This document shows positions 18,350-27,950 of a DNA stretch of 64,000 nt, one piece after another (within the stretch, counting starts at the first letter, position 1; the number at the start of each line of letters is the position of its first letter). Both the position numbers and the translations under genes were made by a program. Source of the stretch: Paenibacillus sp. JNUCC-31 (GTDB lineage: Bacteria; Bacillota; Bacilli; Paenibacillales; Paenibacillaceae); the NCBI RefSeq assembly GCF_014844075.1, contig NZ_CP062165.1, positions 1,798,001-1,862,000 on the forward strand, written 5' to 3'. The notes beneath the pieces are model-generated. The model was not told the DNA's origin and made no database searches. It saw only the letters and a list, made by a program, of their open reading frames with translations.

Positions 18350-18856
18350 TTAGATTACTTTTAACAACTCTCGGACAAATGCCGGTTCATCGGCAGGCGT
18401 TCTTGATGTAATATAATTGCCATCCACAACTGCTTCATGATCCTTGAATTCTGCTCCTGCGTTCACCATATCATCCTTGAGCGGAGGATAGGATGTAATT
18501 GTACGGCCTTTCAACAGGTTTGCACTTGCCAGAATTTGCGGACCATGGCAGATCGCAGCGATTGGCTTTTTGGCACTGTTGATTTCGGTCACGAATTTCA
18601 GAATGTGTGCGTCCGTACGCAAATTCTCAGGAGAGGAGCCTCCAGGAATGACAACTGCATCGTAATCCGAAGCCGAGACCTCAGAGATCGCTTTGTCTGA
18701 AGTATAGGAGACTTTACCCCCTTTACCCTTCAACGTCTCTCCTGCCTTCAAGCCGATAATTTCAACGTCGTGCCCGGCTTTTTTTACCTCATCATATGGA
18801 ACCTGCATTTCCGAATCTTCAAAATCATTCGCCAATAAAAAAGCAACTTTACTCAT
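18350..18856 (-). CDS. DJ-1/PfpI-family protein (general stress protein type)
   Basis: The frame is open to 18970, but GGAAAGGAGAACATACGTT precedes the ATG at 18856, giving a 168-residue product of normal length for the family. The catalytic elbow is AAICHGPQIL with the cysteine followed by histidine, and the VVIPGGSSPENLRTD segment supplies the oxyanion region. The closest described groups are the PfpI/YfkM general stress proteins, reported as proteases, chaperones or deglycases; activity cannot be assigned. In Bacillus such genes are often under sigma-B, but I cannot identify a sigma-B promoter here with confidence. Confidence 0.85.
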   Translation of the reverse strand: MSKVAFLLANDFEDSEMQVPYDEVKKAGHDVEIIGLKAGETLKGKGGKVSYTSDKAISEVSASDYDAVVIPGGSSPENLRTDAHILKFVTEINSAKKPIAAICHGPQILASANLLKGRTITSYPPLKDDMVNAGAEFKDHEAVVDGNYITSRTPADEPAFVRELLKVI

Positions 18857-19083
18857 AACGTATGTTCTCCTTTCCGTGTCGAAATTTCTTGAAATCGGGT
18901 ATTCGCAGAAATTCATTATCTGCTTATCTCGTTCATTGCCCGTAATAAATATGTGAACTTGGCACTCCATTGTGCCTCGTTCTGTTATTACCCTAACTAG
19001 ACCCGTTTATAACAAGATGAGCCTGTATTATTTTGACTTTGATCTTACGATCCGTGTCAGAGAACGATCAGGTTCATAAACAA

Positions 19084-19120
19084 AAAAAGTCTTGATTCGA
19101 TAATCGAATCAAGACTTTTT
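19084..19120. terminator. Perfect-stem bidirectional terminator
   Basis: AAAGTCTTGATTCGA and TCGAATCAAGACTTT form a 15-bp perfect stem with a 3-nt loop and flanking A and T runs. It closes the minus-strand rel-dtd unit and its trailing small ORF. Confidence 0.9.
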
Positions 19121-19143
19121 ATTTCATTCCATACTCTCAGCAC

Positions 19144-19311
19144 TCAGTCACGCGGAAGACGGCTCTGCTCTCCTTTATCTGAATCCTGAAGAGCCCAGAT
19201 CGTAGTTGCGCATTCGGTAGCAGCACGGGCAAGCTTCAGGGACTCATACAGGTTTCCAGGTAGAAGCAAAGGTTCTATTCGGGAACGTGTTTCCTTGACG
19301 GATTGGCGCAT
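19144..19311 (-). CDS. Small hypothetical protein, 55 residues
   Basis: The frame runs from an ATG at 19309-19311 to a TGA at 19144, downstream of dtd and just before a strong terminator. The product begins MRQSVKETRSRIEPLLLPGN, has a helical middle (YESLKLARAATECATTIWAL) with one cysteine, and ends QSRLPRD. An AAGGAG lies upstream but 13 nt away, which is long for a ribosome site. The codons look normal and the position inside a transcribed unit supports it. No family is recognised. Confidence 0.45.
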   Translation of the reverse strand: MRQSVKETRSRIEPLLLPGNLYESLKLARAATECATTIWALQDSDKGEQSRLPRD

Positions 19312-19388
19312 AATTGGTGGGATACTCCTTTGATTATCGTAGGTTAATGAATCGAATTATCCCTCATTATGGCCTGTTCCCCAACCAA

Positions 19389-19850
19389 TTATGCATTCGT
19401 TTCTTGACGGTTAGGACTTTCGAGCATCAAAGTCACGGGTCCCCAGTTGGTAAATGTCACATCCATCATGGCCCCGAAGCGTCCGGTTTCAACCTGAATC
19501 CCTTTATCCCGTAACAGCTGATTAAACGTTTTATATAACAATTCAGCCGCTTCAGGTCTGGCTGCAGCTGCAAAGCTTGGACGTTTTCCTTTGCGGCAAT
19601 CCCCGTACAACGTAAATTGCGAGACAGATAATATAGCTCCGCCCACGTCCATCAAACTGAGATTCATCTTTTCCTGCTCGTCCTCGAAGATTCGAAGTCC
19701 GGCGATCTTGTCTGCCAGATATATGGCGTCTTTCTCCGTGTCCTCATGTGTAATCCCCACAAGTAACATTAATCCGGATTCGATTCTCCCGGTCAGTTCG
19801 TCTCCCACGGTAACTTGAGCCTCTTTGCAACGCTGTACTAGCACCCTCAT
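19389..19850 (-). CDS. dtd: D-aminoacyl-tRNA deacylase
   Basis: The 153-residue protein starts [16 protein letters not shown], typical of the DTD family, and has the two active-site motifs [17 protein letters not shown] (about 78-94) and [11 protein letters not shown] near residues 133-143, which mirrors the usual NxGPVT element. The enzyme removes D-amino acids and glycine from mischarged tRNAs. It lies 12 nt behind rel, the common rel-dtd pair of Firmicutes, so the two are probably co-transcribed and translationally close. The ATG has AAGGAGCC in front. Confidence 0.94.
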   Translation of the reverse strand: MRVLVQRCKEAQVTVGDELTGRIESGLMLLVGITHEDTEKDAIYLADKIAGLRIFEDEQEKMNLSLMDVGGAILSVSQFTLYGDCRKGKRPSFAAAARPEAAELLYKTFNQLLRDKGIQVETGRFGAMMDVTFTNWGPVTLMLESPNRQETNA

Positions 19851-19862
19851 CTTACAGGCTCC

Positions 19863-22046
19863 TTACTGCATAATCCGATGCACCGAATAGACATCTTTCA
19901 CCCGTTTGATCCGTTCCACAACCGAATGCAGATGCTCCGTGTTGCGAATCAGAATGGTGACGTGCACCAATGCTAATTTATTTTTGTCTGTCCGTCCGGT
20001 GACAGCAGATATATTCGTTTTACTTTCAGAGACAGCCTGAAGCACTTCATTGAGCAAACCATTGCGATCATGGCCCGTAATCTCAATATCCACGCTGTAG
20101 TTGGCTTCAATATTTTCTTCCCACTCTACTTCAATGACGCGAGCTGCTTCTTCCCCATCCGTACTGGACGGAATATTTGGGCAATCACTGCGATGCACGG
20201 AAACACCCCGTCCGCGTGTAACATACCCGATAATATCATCCCCTGGTACAGGATTGCAGCAGCGAGCAAAACGAACAAGCAAATTGTCTATGCCTTTGAC
20301 ACGGATGCCATTGGTCGGACGGGTTCTGCGTTCGGGTGCAGGCTTCAGCTCACGCATCTCGGAATTCAGTTCAAGCAAGCTGGATTCTTCCTGCTCCTTG
20401 CGAAGTTTCTCCGTTGCTTTGGTCACAATCTGTGCAGCCGTAATCCCACCGAACCCGACTGCTGCGAGCATATCCTCAATATCATTGAAAGCATACTTTT
20501 TGGCTGCTTCCTGCAACTTGTCATCCGTCATCCAGGCAGATGGATCAAGTCCCATCCGCTTCAGTTCTCGCTCACAACTCTCGCGTCCTTTTTCAACGTT
20601 TTCTTCCCGCCGTTCCTTCTTGAACCATTGCTTGATCTTCGCTCGTGCATGAGAGGATTTTGCAATTTTAAGCCAATCCTGGCTCGGTCCATATGAATGT
20701 TTGGACGTCAGAATTTCGATGATATCACCCGTTTTGAGATGATAATCGAGCGGAACGATACGACCATTCACTTTGGCACCAATCGTCCGATTACCCACCT
20801 CTGTATGGATTCTGTATGCAAAATCCAAAGGAACGGACCCTGTAGGCAATTCGATAACTTCCCCTTTTGGCGTGAATACAAACACCAGATCCGAGAAGAA
20901 ATCCATTTTAAGCGATTCTACAAATTCAGACGCATCCTGCGCTTCATTTTGAAGTTCAAGAATCTCGCGGAAAAATGTAATTTTATCTTCAAAATTATTT
21001 CCGTTTCCGTTCGCAGCGCCTTCCTTGTAGGCCCAATGGGCAGCAATCCCGAATTCAGCGGTCCGGTGCATATCCCATGTCCGAATCTGAACTTCAGTCG
21101 GTTCACCATTCGGACCTACGACCGTTGTATGCAGCGATTGATACATATTCGCCTTCGGCATCGCGATATAGTCCTTGAAACGTCCAGGCATCGGTTTCCA
21201 TAACGTGTGTATAATTCCGAGCGTAGCATAACAATCCTTGATGTTATCCACAATAATACGAATCGCAAGCAGATCATAAATCTCGTTAAACTGTTTGTTT
21301 TTCGTTGTCATTTTTTTGAACACGCTGTAGATGTGCTTAGGACGACCCGACAGATCTGCCTGAATTCCCATCTCATCCAGCTTGCTCGTAATGCCGTCCA
21401 TAACGGTATCAATATATTGCTCACGTTCCGCACGCTTTTTGTGCATCAGGTTTGCAATTCGATAATATTGCTGCGGATTCAAATAACGGAGGGCGATGTC
21501 CTCCATTTCCCATTTGATCGCAGAGATACCCAGACGGTTCGCAATCGGACAGAAAATCTCCAACGTTTCATACGAAATCCGGCGTTGGCTTTCTTCCGAC
21601 TGAAACTTGAGTGTCCGCATATTATGCAGACGGTCAGCCAATTTGATCACGATGACACGGATGTCCTGCGCCATGGCGATGAACATTTTGCGGTAGTTCT
21701 CGTTCTGCTGTTCTTCCTTGGAGCGGAACTGAATACGTTCCAGCTTCGTCAAGCCGTCAACAAGCATGGCACACGTATTGCCGAAATGATTGCGGATTTC
21801 TTCAAGTGAAACCGTAGTATCTTCTACTACATCATGAAGAAGCGCTGCAATTATGGAGATGGTGTCCATCTGCATGTTTACAACAATATCGGCAACCGCA
21901 AGCGGATGCAGAATATACGGTTCTCCCGATTTTCGCGTCTGTCCATGGTGGGCCTGATCAGCAAATTCGTAAGCTTCACGTATGCGCACCAGATCGGGTT
22001 CTTTGATATACGCCCCGGCCTTCTCGAGTAATTGCTCTATGCCCAT
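19863..22046 (-). CDS. relA: Bifunctional (p)ppGpp synthetase/hydrolase
   Basis: Domains in order in this 727-residue protein: an HD hydrolase domain (HPLAVADIV and LLHDVVEDT, about 40-75), a RelA/SpoT synthetase domain with IRIIVDNIKDCYATLG and KDYIAMPKANMYQSLHT (about 235-310), a TGS domain (VFTPKGEVIELPTGS, about 385-445), a conserved cysteine element ARCCNPVPGDDIIGY, and a C-terminal ACT domain from about 655. This is the long Rel of Gram-positive bacteria that sets the stringent response. The first ATG is 30 nt further up (22076), but the ATG at 22046 gives the family N terminus MGIEQLLEKAG. dtd follows after 12 nt. Confidence 0.95.
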   Translation of the reverse strand: MGIEQLLEKAGAYIKEPDLVRIREAYEFADQAHHGQTRKSGEPYILHPLAVADIVVNMQMDTISIIAALLHDVVEDTTVSLEEIRNHFGNTCAMLVDGLTKLERIQFRSKEEQQNENYRKMFIAMAQDIRVIVIKLADRLHNMRTLKFQSEESQRRISYETLEIFCPIANRLGISAIKWEMEDIALRYLNPQQYYRIANLMHKKRAEREQYIDTVMDGITSKLDEMGIQADLSGRPKHIYSVFKKMTTKNKQFNEIYDLLAIRIIVDNIKDCYATLGIIHTLWKPMPGRFKDYIAMPKANMYQSLHTTVVGPNGEPTEVQIRTWDMHRTAEFGIAAHWAYKEGAANGNGNNFEDKITFFREILELQNEAQDASEFVESLKMDFFSDLVFVFTPKGEVIELPTGSVPLDFAYRIHTEVGNRTIGAKVNGRIVPLDYHLKTGDIIEILTSKHSYGPSQDWLKIAKSSHARAKIKQWFKKERREENVEKGRESCERELKRMGLDPSAWMTDDKLQEAAKKYAFNDIEDMLAAVGFGGITAAQIVTKATEKLRKEQEESSLLELNSEMRELKPAPERRTRPTNGIRVKGIDNLLVRFARCCNPVPGDDIIGYVTRGRGVSVHRSDCPNIPSSTDGEEAARVIEVEWEENIEANYSVDIEITGHDRNGLLNEVLQAVSESKTNISAVTGRTDKNKLALVHVTILIRNTEHLHSVVERIKRVKDVYSVHRIMQ

Positions 22047-22352
22047 TCTGATCTGTTCCGTGTCCTTTCTATACAAAATGGAACCCGTGACATAATATCA
22101 ACACAGGTTCCCCGTAAAAGTAATTTCCTATAATTATGACGCTTCGCCCGTTTCCCGTCAACTACTGACGAATAAGAGCATATATCCATTTTTCTTAAGC
22201 GTTATGTATCATTTCTGAAAGATGTTGCCCCATATACGACACAGGGTGGGAATGCTCCTCATTTACTAGACATTATTGCCGTTATTTACCGAAATAGAAG
22301 GTCAAATTGTAGGAATATAAATTCTTTTACCCTGCTCAGCAGAAAAATGTTA
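22047..22352. other. Intergenic region between rel and the uracil-type permease
   Basis: About 300 nt between divergent genes. Apart from the plus-strand promoter described separately, I see no gene, strong hairpin or recognisable riboswitch. It presumably holds the rel promoter, which I cannot place. Confidence 0.5.
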
Positions 22353-22381
22353 TTGCTTAATTATGAGAAACTCTGTACTAT
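22353..22381 (+). promoter_or_regulatory. Promoter of the uracil-type permease
   Basis: TTGCTT (22353-22358), a 17-nt spacer and TACTAT (22376-22381) match a sigma-A promoter. The start codon is only about 40 nt further on, so there is no room for a PyrR-type attenuator. Confidence 0.65.
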
Positions 22382-22420
22382 ATTGAAGATTTGTGTTTCG
22401 GAAAAAGGAGATGAACATGC

Positions 22421-23737
22421 TTGCAACGTGAAATTCAGGTTAATCAAAAGATGCCACTCGGCTCAGGCTCACTGCTGAGTCTCCAGCATTTGTTCGCCAT
22501 GTTTGGCAGTACGGTACTCGTGCCGAACCTGTTCGGTGTCGACCCAAGTATGATTTTGCTTATGAATGGTATTGGAACATTGCTGTACATACTTATGTGC
22601 AAAGGAAAAATCCCTGCTTATCTAGGGTCAAGCTTTGCGTTTATCGCGCCCGTTTCTTCCGTGTTAATCGCACACCCTAACAACGGATATTCCATGGCGC
22701 TTGGAGCGTTCATCATAACAGGCGTTGTTTTCTGCATTGTGGCTCTTGTCATCAAATATGCGGGAACAGGCTGGATTAACGTGGTATTCCCGCCAGCGGT
22801 TATGGGCGCCATTGTTGCCTTGATCGGTTTAGAACTTGTACCTGTGGCAGCCGGAATGGCTGGCCTGATCAATTCAAATCCTGCGGAGAATCCCGACTGG
22901 ATACCTCAGGCTAAACCAATTATTTTAGCCATGGTTACTCTTGGTATCACTGTAATTGGAGCAGTAACGTTCCGCGGATTCCCCAAAATCATTCACATTC
23001 TGATCGGGATTGTATCCGGTTACGTGCTCGGATACTTTATGGGTGAAGTAAAGACGGCGAATATAGCGAACGCTGACTTTATCTCGCTGCCGACAGTAAC
23101 GACACCGACATTTGACTGGTCCGTCATCTTCACCATTTTGCCTGTCGCCCTTGTTGTCATTGTCGAACACATCGGACATCTGCTTGTAACGAGCAGCATA
23201 GTGGGCAAAGATCTATCCAAAGATCCCGGTCTGCATCGCTCCCTGCTCGGAAACGGCGTTTCAACCATCCTTTCCGGTTTCGTTGGGTCCACGCCGAATA
23301 CAACGTATGGTGAGAATATTGGGGTTATGGCTCTAACAAGAGTTTATTCCACCTATGTAATTGGCGGCGCAGCTGTCATTGCCATTGTGCTTTCTTTCTC
23401 TGGAACCTTCTCGGCTTTAGTGGCCAACATTCCTGTCCCGGTTATGGGTGGTGTATCCCTGCTTTTGTTCGGAGTTATTGCGGCATCCGGTTTGCGTATT
23501 CTGGTCGAGCAGAAAGTCGATTTCTCCAAACCGACCAATCTTTTGCTAACTACCCTTGTACTCGTCATTGGACTCAGTGGTACTGAGATCACACTGTATG
23601 GAGTTCATCTCAAAGGAATGGCTCTGGCAACCATCGTCGGAATTCTGCTGAGCTTGTTATTTAAACTATTTGAAGTATTGGGTTGGTCGAATGATCAAAC
23701 GGAGAAACAGCCTTTAACCGAGAGAACGCCGGATTGA
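22421..23737 (+). CDS. Uracil/xanthine permease (NCS2 family)
   Basis: The 438-residue membrane protein starts at TTG with AAAGGAG 10 nt upstream. It has about 14 hydrophobic segments and the NCS2 signature elements: SLLSLQHLFAMFGSTVLVP near the N terminus (the QH pair), a VEHIGHLLVTSSI stretch around 247, and GSTPNTTYGENIGVMALT near 288. This combination is typical of UraA/PyrP uracil permeases, although xanthine permeases share the fold. The protein imports nucleobases with protons. It forms its own unit, divergent from rel and convergent with apt. Confidence 0.88.
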   Translation: MQREIQVNQKMPLGSGSLLSLQHLFAMFGSTVLVPNLFGVDPSMILLMNGIGTLLYILMCKGKIPAYLGSSFAFIAPVSSVLIAHPNNGYSMALGAFIITGVVFCIVALVIKYAGTGWINVVFPPAVMGAIVALIGLELVPVAAGMAGLINSNPAENPDWIPQAKPIILAMVTLGITVIGAVTFRGFPKIIHILIGIVSGYVLGYFMGEVKTANIANADFISLPTVTTPTFDWSVIFTILPVALVVIVEHIGHLLVTSSIVGKDLSKDPGLHRSLLGNGVSTILSGFVGSTPNTTYGENIGVMALTRVYSTYVIGGAAVIAIVLSFSGTFSALVANIPVPVMGGVSLLLFGVIAASGLRILVEQKVDFSKPTNLLLTTLVLVIGLSGTEITLYGVHLKGMALATIVGILLSLLFKLFEVLGWSNDQTEKQPLTERTPD

Positions 23738-23801
23738 TTCCTTGCCGACTAATTTTGAACGAACAATGTTTATTCATTCTTCATCTTATACATCGTACAA
23801 C

Positions 23802-23852
23802 GCAAAAAGCCTGCTCTCTAACCTTAACGGGTTGAGGGACAGGCTTTTTTGC
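23802..23852. terminator. Bidirectional terminator between the permease and apt
   Basis: AAAAAGCCTG and CAGGCTTTTT close a stem with an inner AACC/GGTT pairing; the flanks carry A and T runs for both strands. Confidence 0.85.
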
Positions 23853-23911
23853 AAATAGTTAATGCTGTATATTATTTCCCGGGAAACGGGAGACCCAGTT
23901 CAGCCGGAATT

Positions 23912-24424
23912 CTAGTAGTTCATCAATGTAAATACATCAATTCCAGGCAATTTCGCACGTCCATTCAAATCAGACAACTCAATCAGGAATGCTGCACCTA
24001 CAATTTTTCCACCCAATTGTTCAATCAGGTTAATGGAGGTAGCAATGGTTCCGCCTGTTGCCAGCAGATCATCTGCAATCAGAACATTTTGTCCTTTTTC
24101 AATCGCATCTGTATGCATAGCAAGCGTATCTTTGCCATATTCAAGATCATAACCGACTTCGATCGTCTCTCCAGGCAATTTTCCGCTTTTGCGGATCGGT
24201 GCAAAACCGACACCAAGAGCGTACGCCAGAGGAGCGCCCACAACGAATCCACGTGCTTCAGGTCCGGCAATAACGTCAATTTTGAGATCCGAAACCATTA
24301 CTTTCAGCTCATTGATCGCCTTGCGGTACATTTCTCCATCCTTCAACAATGTCGTAATGTCTTTGAAGCTGATTCCCGGTTGTGGAAAGTCAGGAATGAC
24401 ACGAATATAATCTTTAAAATCCAA
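23912..24424 (-). CDS. apt: Adenine phosphoribosyltransferase
   Basis: This 170-residue enzyme starts at TTG behind AGGAGGAGATTATT. It has the adenine-specific N-terminal IRVIPDFPQPGISFKDITTLL segment, a GPEARGFVVGAPLAYALGVGF core and the PRPP-binding motif VLIADDLLATGGTIATS (about 117-133). It makes AMP from adenine and PRPP in purine salvage. It lies 37 nt downstream of recJ on the same strand, an arrangement common in Bacillales (recJ-apt-rel), here broken by the inserted permease and a terminator before rel. Confidence 0.95.
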   Translation of the reverse strand: MDFKDYIRVIPDFPQPGISFKDITTLLKDGEMYRKAINELKVMVSDLKIDVIAGPEARGFVVGAPLAYALGVGFAPIRKSGKLPGETIEVGYDLEYGKDTLAMHTDAIEKGQNVLIADDLLATGGTIATSINLIEQLGGKIVGAAFLIELSDLNGRAKLPGIDVFTLMNY

Positions 24425-24461
24425 AATAATCTCCTCCTAAAATAAATAGCACAACTTCTAT

Positions 24462-26870
24462 CTAAGATACGCCCTTCATCCGGGATATCATCCATTGAGT
24501 CAACTGAGGGGTGGATGCATCCAGCATCACCTGCTCTGTCTCGGCCATACTTTCCAGTGCCTGATAGTGACGCGAAGCAGTTAGATCACGCTTGGGCGGG
24601 TTATCCACAAACGCTATCTTCCCATGGTCTCGGGTAATGAACGATAACTCTTCAAAAACATTCAGCATCATGGTAATCATGCGCGGCGAGCAGCCACACT
24701 GACGACTGAGCACAGGAGTGATCTCTTGTTCCTCTACGGGCTCAGCTCTCCATTTCGACACCAGCATATAAATACGCTTGAAGAGTTCTCTGGAAGGCAT
24801 CTGAAGGCGATCTCGATGGTTGCCTGATCCGTGCAGAAGGATGATATTCTCGGCTCCGCTGAATAAGGACAGCATGGCATCAAGTTGTTCCGGGGTTTCC
24901 GGCGTATCAAACACAAATAACGTCCGGACCTGTTCCTGTCCATAATGCTGAGCAGCAGCATTACACGGAAACAGCCCGACCTTTCTATCATATACCCAAA
25001 GGCACGGTTCATACAATGAATTTCCCTCAGAAACATTCGTTTCTTTCCGAACGATGGCACCAATAGAGCCTGACTTGTATCGTAAATGTACTTCAAGCGA
25101 ACTCAGGAAATGCTTCATCGCGTTTAGCGGTTCCGTATTGCCTCGCAGATCGAAAACTTGCGCATGAGGGACATGAATGTCCTGAAGCATCAATTGTGGC
25201 TTCCTCATGCCATTCCACTCATTAATGGACAATTCACCCATCACATCTATGATCGAGCCTGGTGGTAGAAACTCAGCCAATGCTCCCTTGCCAAAAGCGA
25301 CTGTTTCCAGCTGCTGTCCGTCCTGTTCCAAAACCAGTTTCAGATGACGTTTCTCACGCCCCATCGTTCGTGTTTCTTTTACAGTCACATGGCGAAGTAC
25401 AAAACGAGGGGAAGGATTGCTCATGCCAAACGGTTGCAACCTGTCGATTTCTTGAATGACCTGCAACGGTACATCACTGATTCTGCATTCATCATCCGCA
25501 AGACGATGAGGGATAAAGTCTTCTTCCGTCAACACAGTTGCAGCAAACTCATTCAGCCCTGCTTCAAGCTCTTCAAGCTGATCACGATGAAGACTCATAC
25601 CTGCTGCAGCTGGATGGCCCCCGTAATGGTCCATCGTGTGTTTACAAGCCGTTAATGCCTCATAGATGTCCAGTCCCTCTATAGAGCGTGCTGAACCTTT
25701 ACAAGCGCCGCTCTCCGGGTCAATGCCCAGGATTAGCGTTGGCCGATAATATCGTTCAAGTAGCTTGGAAGCTACAATACCTACAACGCCAACATTCCAA
25801 CCTTCTCCTGCCAAAACGATGACATCCGGCACGGCCCCTGAGTTAAGTTCAATTTTTTGCTCCAACTGGGCTGTCGCTTCCTGAAGTATACCCTCAACGA
25901 CCTGTTGCCTTTCACGATTCAACAAGTCCAGTTGACCTGCCAGACTATGCGCCTCATCCAGATCCTCCGTGGTAAGCAGCGATACTGCTCTTCCAGCGTG
26001 ATCCAGACGTCCACTGGCGTTAATGCGCGGAGCCATGGCAAAGGCGATATTAATCGAAGTGACCTGGCTTTGGTCCACACCACTAATTTCAAGCAAAGCA
26101 CTTACACCAGGCAGACGCGTACCACGCATGGATTCAACGCCATAACTGACGATAACCCGATTCTCACCTTCCAAAGGCATCAAGTCGGCAACCGTACCGA
26201 TTGCAGCAATCTCCATCCATTCTCCTGGCACTTCCCCAATCAATGCCTGAGCCAGCTTCAAAGCCACCCCTGCACCAGCCAATCCTTTAAAAGGATAAGG
26301 ACAGCCGGGAAGCTTGGGATTAATTAGCGTGTAGGCCTTGGGCAGAACCTCGGGAGGTTCATGGTGGTCCGTCACAATGACTTCGATTCCCAGTGTTGAA
26401 GCATAAGCTATCTGCTCTACCGCACTGATTCCGGTATCAACCGTGATAATCAGCGTGACACCCTGTTGATGGGCCCAATCCAGAGCATGATTGTGTAGAC
26501 CATATCCCTCATTGGAACGATGGGGAATATAGATATCGTATGATGCACCAAGATGGCGCATTAAATGAATCATCAGCGATGTACTGGATACGCCATCCGC
26601 GTCATAATCCCCATAGATTAAAATATGTTCTTCACGCTCAATGGCCTGCCGGATTCGGGGTACAGCTTCTTTCATGCCTAGAAGCAGATAAGGATCATGC
26701 ATCTGATTCAGATCAGGATGGAGAAACCGTTCTGCCTCTATTTCATTGTGCACCCCACGACTGACCAGCAAACGTCCAACAAGTGATGAAACGGAAAGCG
26801 CCTGCGAGAGTCCCGCAGCCGCCTCCAAGTCGATATTTGGTGTATTCCACCGATATTGCGAATAAAGCAA
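24462..26870 (-). CDS. recJ: Single-stranded-DNA-specific 5'-3' exonuclease RecJ
   Basis: The 802-residue protein starts at TTG with AAAGGAG 8 nt upstream. It carries the DHH phosphoesterase motifs: ILIYGDYDADGVSSTSLM (about 83-100), VTVDTG and VTDHHEPP (about 168-175), then the DHHA1 element GGHPAAAGMSL (about 420). An OB-fold part and the long C-terminal domain of Bacillus-type RecJ follow. It degrades single-stranded DNA in recombination and repair. The gene follows the CDF transporter by 39 nt and is followed by apt. Confidence 0.94.
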   Translation of the reverse strand: MLYSQYRWNTPNIDLEAAAGLSQALSVSSLVGRLLVSRGVHNEIEAERFLHPDLNQMHDPYLLLGMKEAVPRIRQAIEREEHILIYGDYDADGVSSTSLMIHLMRHLGASYDIYIPHRSNEGYGLHNHALDWAHQQGVTLIITVDTGISAVEQIAYASTLGIEVIVTDHHEPPEVLPKAYTLINPKLPGCPYPFKGLAGAGVALKLAQALIGEVPGEWMEIAAIGTVADLMPLEGENRVIVSYGVESMRGTRLPGVSALLEISGVDQSQVTSINIAFAMAPRINASGRLDHAGRAVSLLTTEDLDEAHSLAGQLDLLNRERQQVVEGILQEATAQLEQKIELNSGAVPDVIVLAGEGWNVGVVGIVASKLLERYYRPTLILGIDPESGACKGSARSIEGLDIYEALTACKHTMDHYGGHPAAAGMSLHRDQLEELEAGLNEFAATVLTEEDFIPHRLADDECRISDVPLQVIQEIDRLQPFGMSNPSPRFVLRHVTVKETRTMGREKRHLKLVLEQDGQQLETVAFGKGALAEFLPPGSIIDVMGELSINEWNGMRKPQLMLQDIHVPHAQVFDLRGNTEPLNAMKHFLSSLEVHLRYKSGSIGAIVRKETNVSEGNSLYEPCLWVYDRKVGLFPCNAAAQHYGQEQVRTLFVFDTPETPEQLDAMLSLFSGAENIILLHGSGNHRDRLQMPSRELFKRIYMLVSKWRAEPVEEQEITPVLSRQCGCSPRMITMMLNVFEELSFITRDHGKIAFVDNPPKRDLTASRHYQALESMAETEQVMLDASTPQLTQWMISRMKGVS

Positions 26871-26909
26871 TGATAACGCTCCTTTCCTGATCTACACGAC
26901 CAAGCTTCA

Positions 26910-27875
26910 TTACTGAATTAATGTCGCTTCAGGATCTGGCAGTTCATGATTGGATTTATAAGGATATCCGGGATCATAAGGTATAGCCTGGATCTGTACT
27001 TCTTTGACATGACTGAACCGGGTCAGTAGTAGTGTCTTCGCCCGATTCGCAATTTCCTGTGCCTCCAGCACGGAAATTCTGGGGTTCACACTAATGACCA
27101 GTTCAATCGTAACATCATGTTCCTGCTCACGTGCTACCAGATGTTCAATCGTAATGATGCCATATACACGCTGCACCGTCTCTTTAAAATCAAGTGCTTC
27201 TTCCTGTTCCAGTTCCTGAACAAGTGAACCGTATACGGTATCCACAATCATTCTGTATCCCTTGTGAAGAACAAAACAGGAAGCGATCAAGGCAGCGGCA
27301 GGGTCCATATATCGAAGAATACTCCACCCTGTGGTCTCTCCTGCCATGGAACCTATAATGCCGACCAATACAACAAGCGAACAGTAGAGTGCCCGGCGAT
27401 GCTGCTGTGCATAAGCCAGAGCCTGTGACTGATTTCGTTTACGGAAATACCGATACTGGTATTGAAAGATTGCTTCTTTGACAGCCAATGCGACAAAAGC
27501 CACCACTAGTGCATGAGTGTACTTCTCTAGCGATTCGGGTTCATCCCCAGACAGACTGGTTAAAGCAGAAATGGCAATCTGTAGGCCTCCCATAAGGATG
27601 AGCACAGACAATAATACCGAAATCCCGGGTCTCGCGATACGTGAATGTTCCTTTGACCGCTCCCTACGAGCCTTGTTTTTCGTTTGTACAGACTTCGAGG
27701 GAAAGAGACCGGACAATGATGAAGCAGCTTCTGAGGCGGAGTACAGGCCGTCTGCAAGCAATGATTTGCTGTTTGCCATATAACCGAATCCCGCCTTGAT
27801 TACTGCAAGTGTCATATTTCCGGCGATCCCGCTCCACGTGGCAGCGTGAGCAGATGGGATACGTTCTCTGGTCAT
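26910..27875 (-). CDS. Cation diffusion facilitator (CDF) family transporter
   Basis: The 321-residue protein has a first helix in NMTLAVIKAGFGYMANSKSLLADGLYSASE, where the D and the following polar residues form the metal site of the family. Further helices run to about 225, and a cytoplasmic ferredoxin-like dimerisation domain covers 230-300. CDF proteins export divalent cations such as Zn, Co, Mn or Fe in exchange for protons. Only one of the usual HxxxD pairs is clear, so the metal is not predictable. The ATG follows AAAGGGGGGCATATCC. It sits between secF and recJ. Confidence 0.82.
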   Translation of the reverse strand: MTRERIPSAHAATWSGIAGNMTLAVIKAGFGYMANSKSLLADGLYSASEAASSLSGLFPSKSVQTKNKARRERSKEHSRIARPGISVLLSVLILMGGLQIAISALTSLSGDEPESLEKYTHALVVAFVALAVKEAIFQYQYRYFRKRNQSQALAYAQQHRRALYCSLVVLVGIIGSMAGETTGWSILRYMDPAAALIASCFVLHKGYRMIVDTVYGSLVQELEQEEALDFKETVQRVYGIITIEHLVAREQEHDVTIELVISVNPRISVLEAQEIANRAKTLLLTRFSHVKEVQIQAIPYDPGYPYKSNHELPDPEATLIQ

Positions 27876-27950
27876 GGATATGCCCCCCTTTATTACTCTG
27901 CCTAAAGTTGCAAAACCGCGCCTGGCAGACGCGGCTTAACAATTACATAT

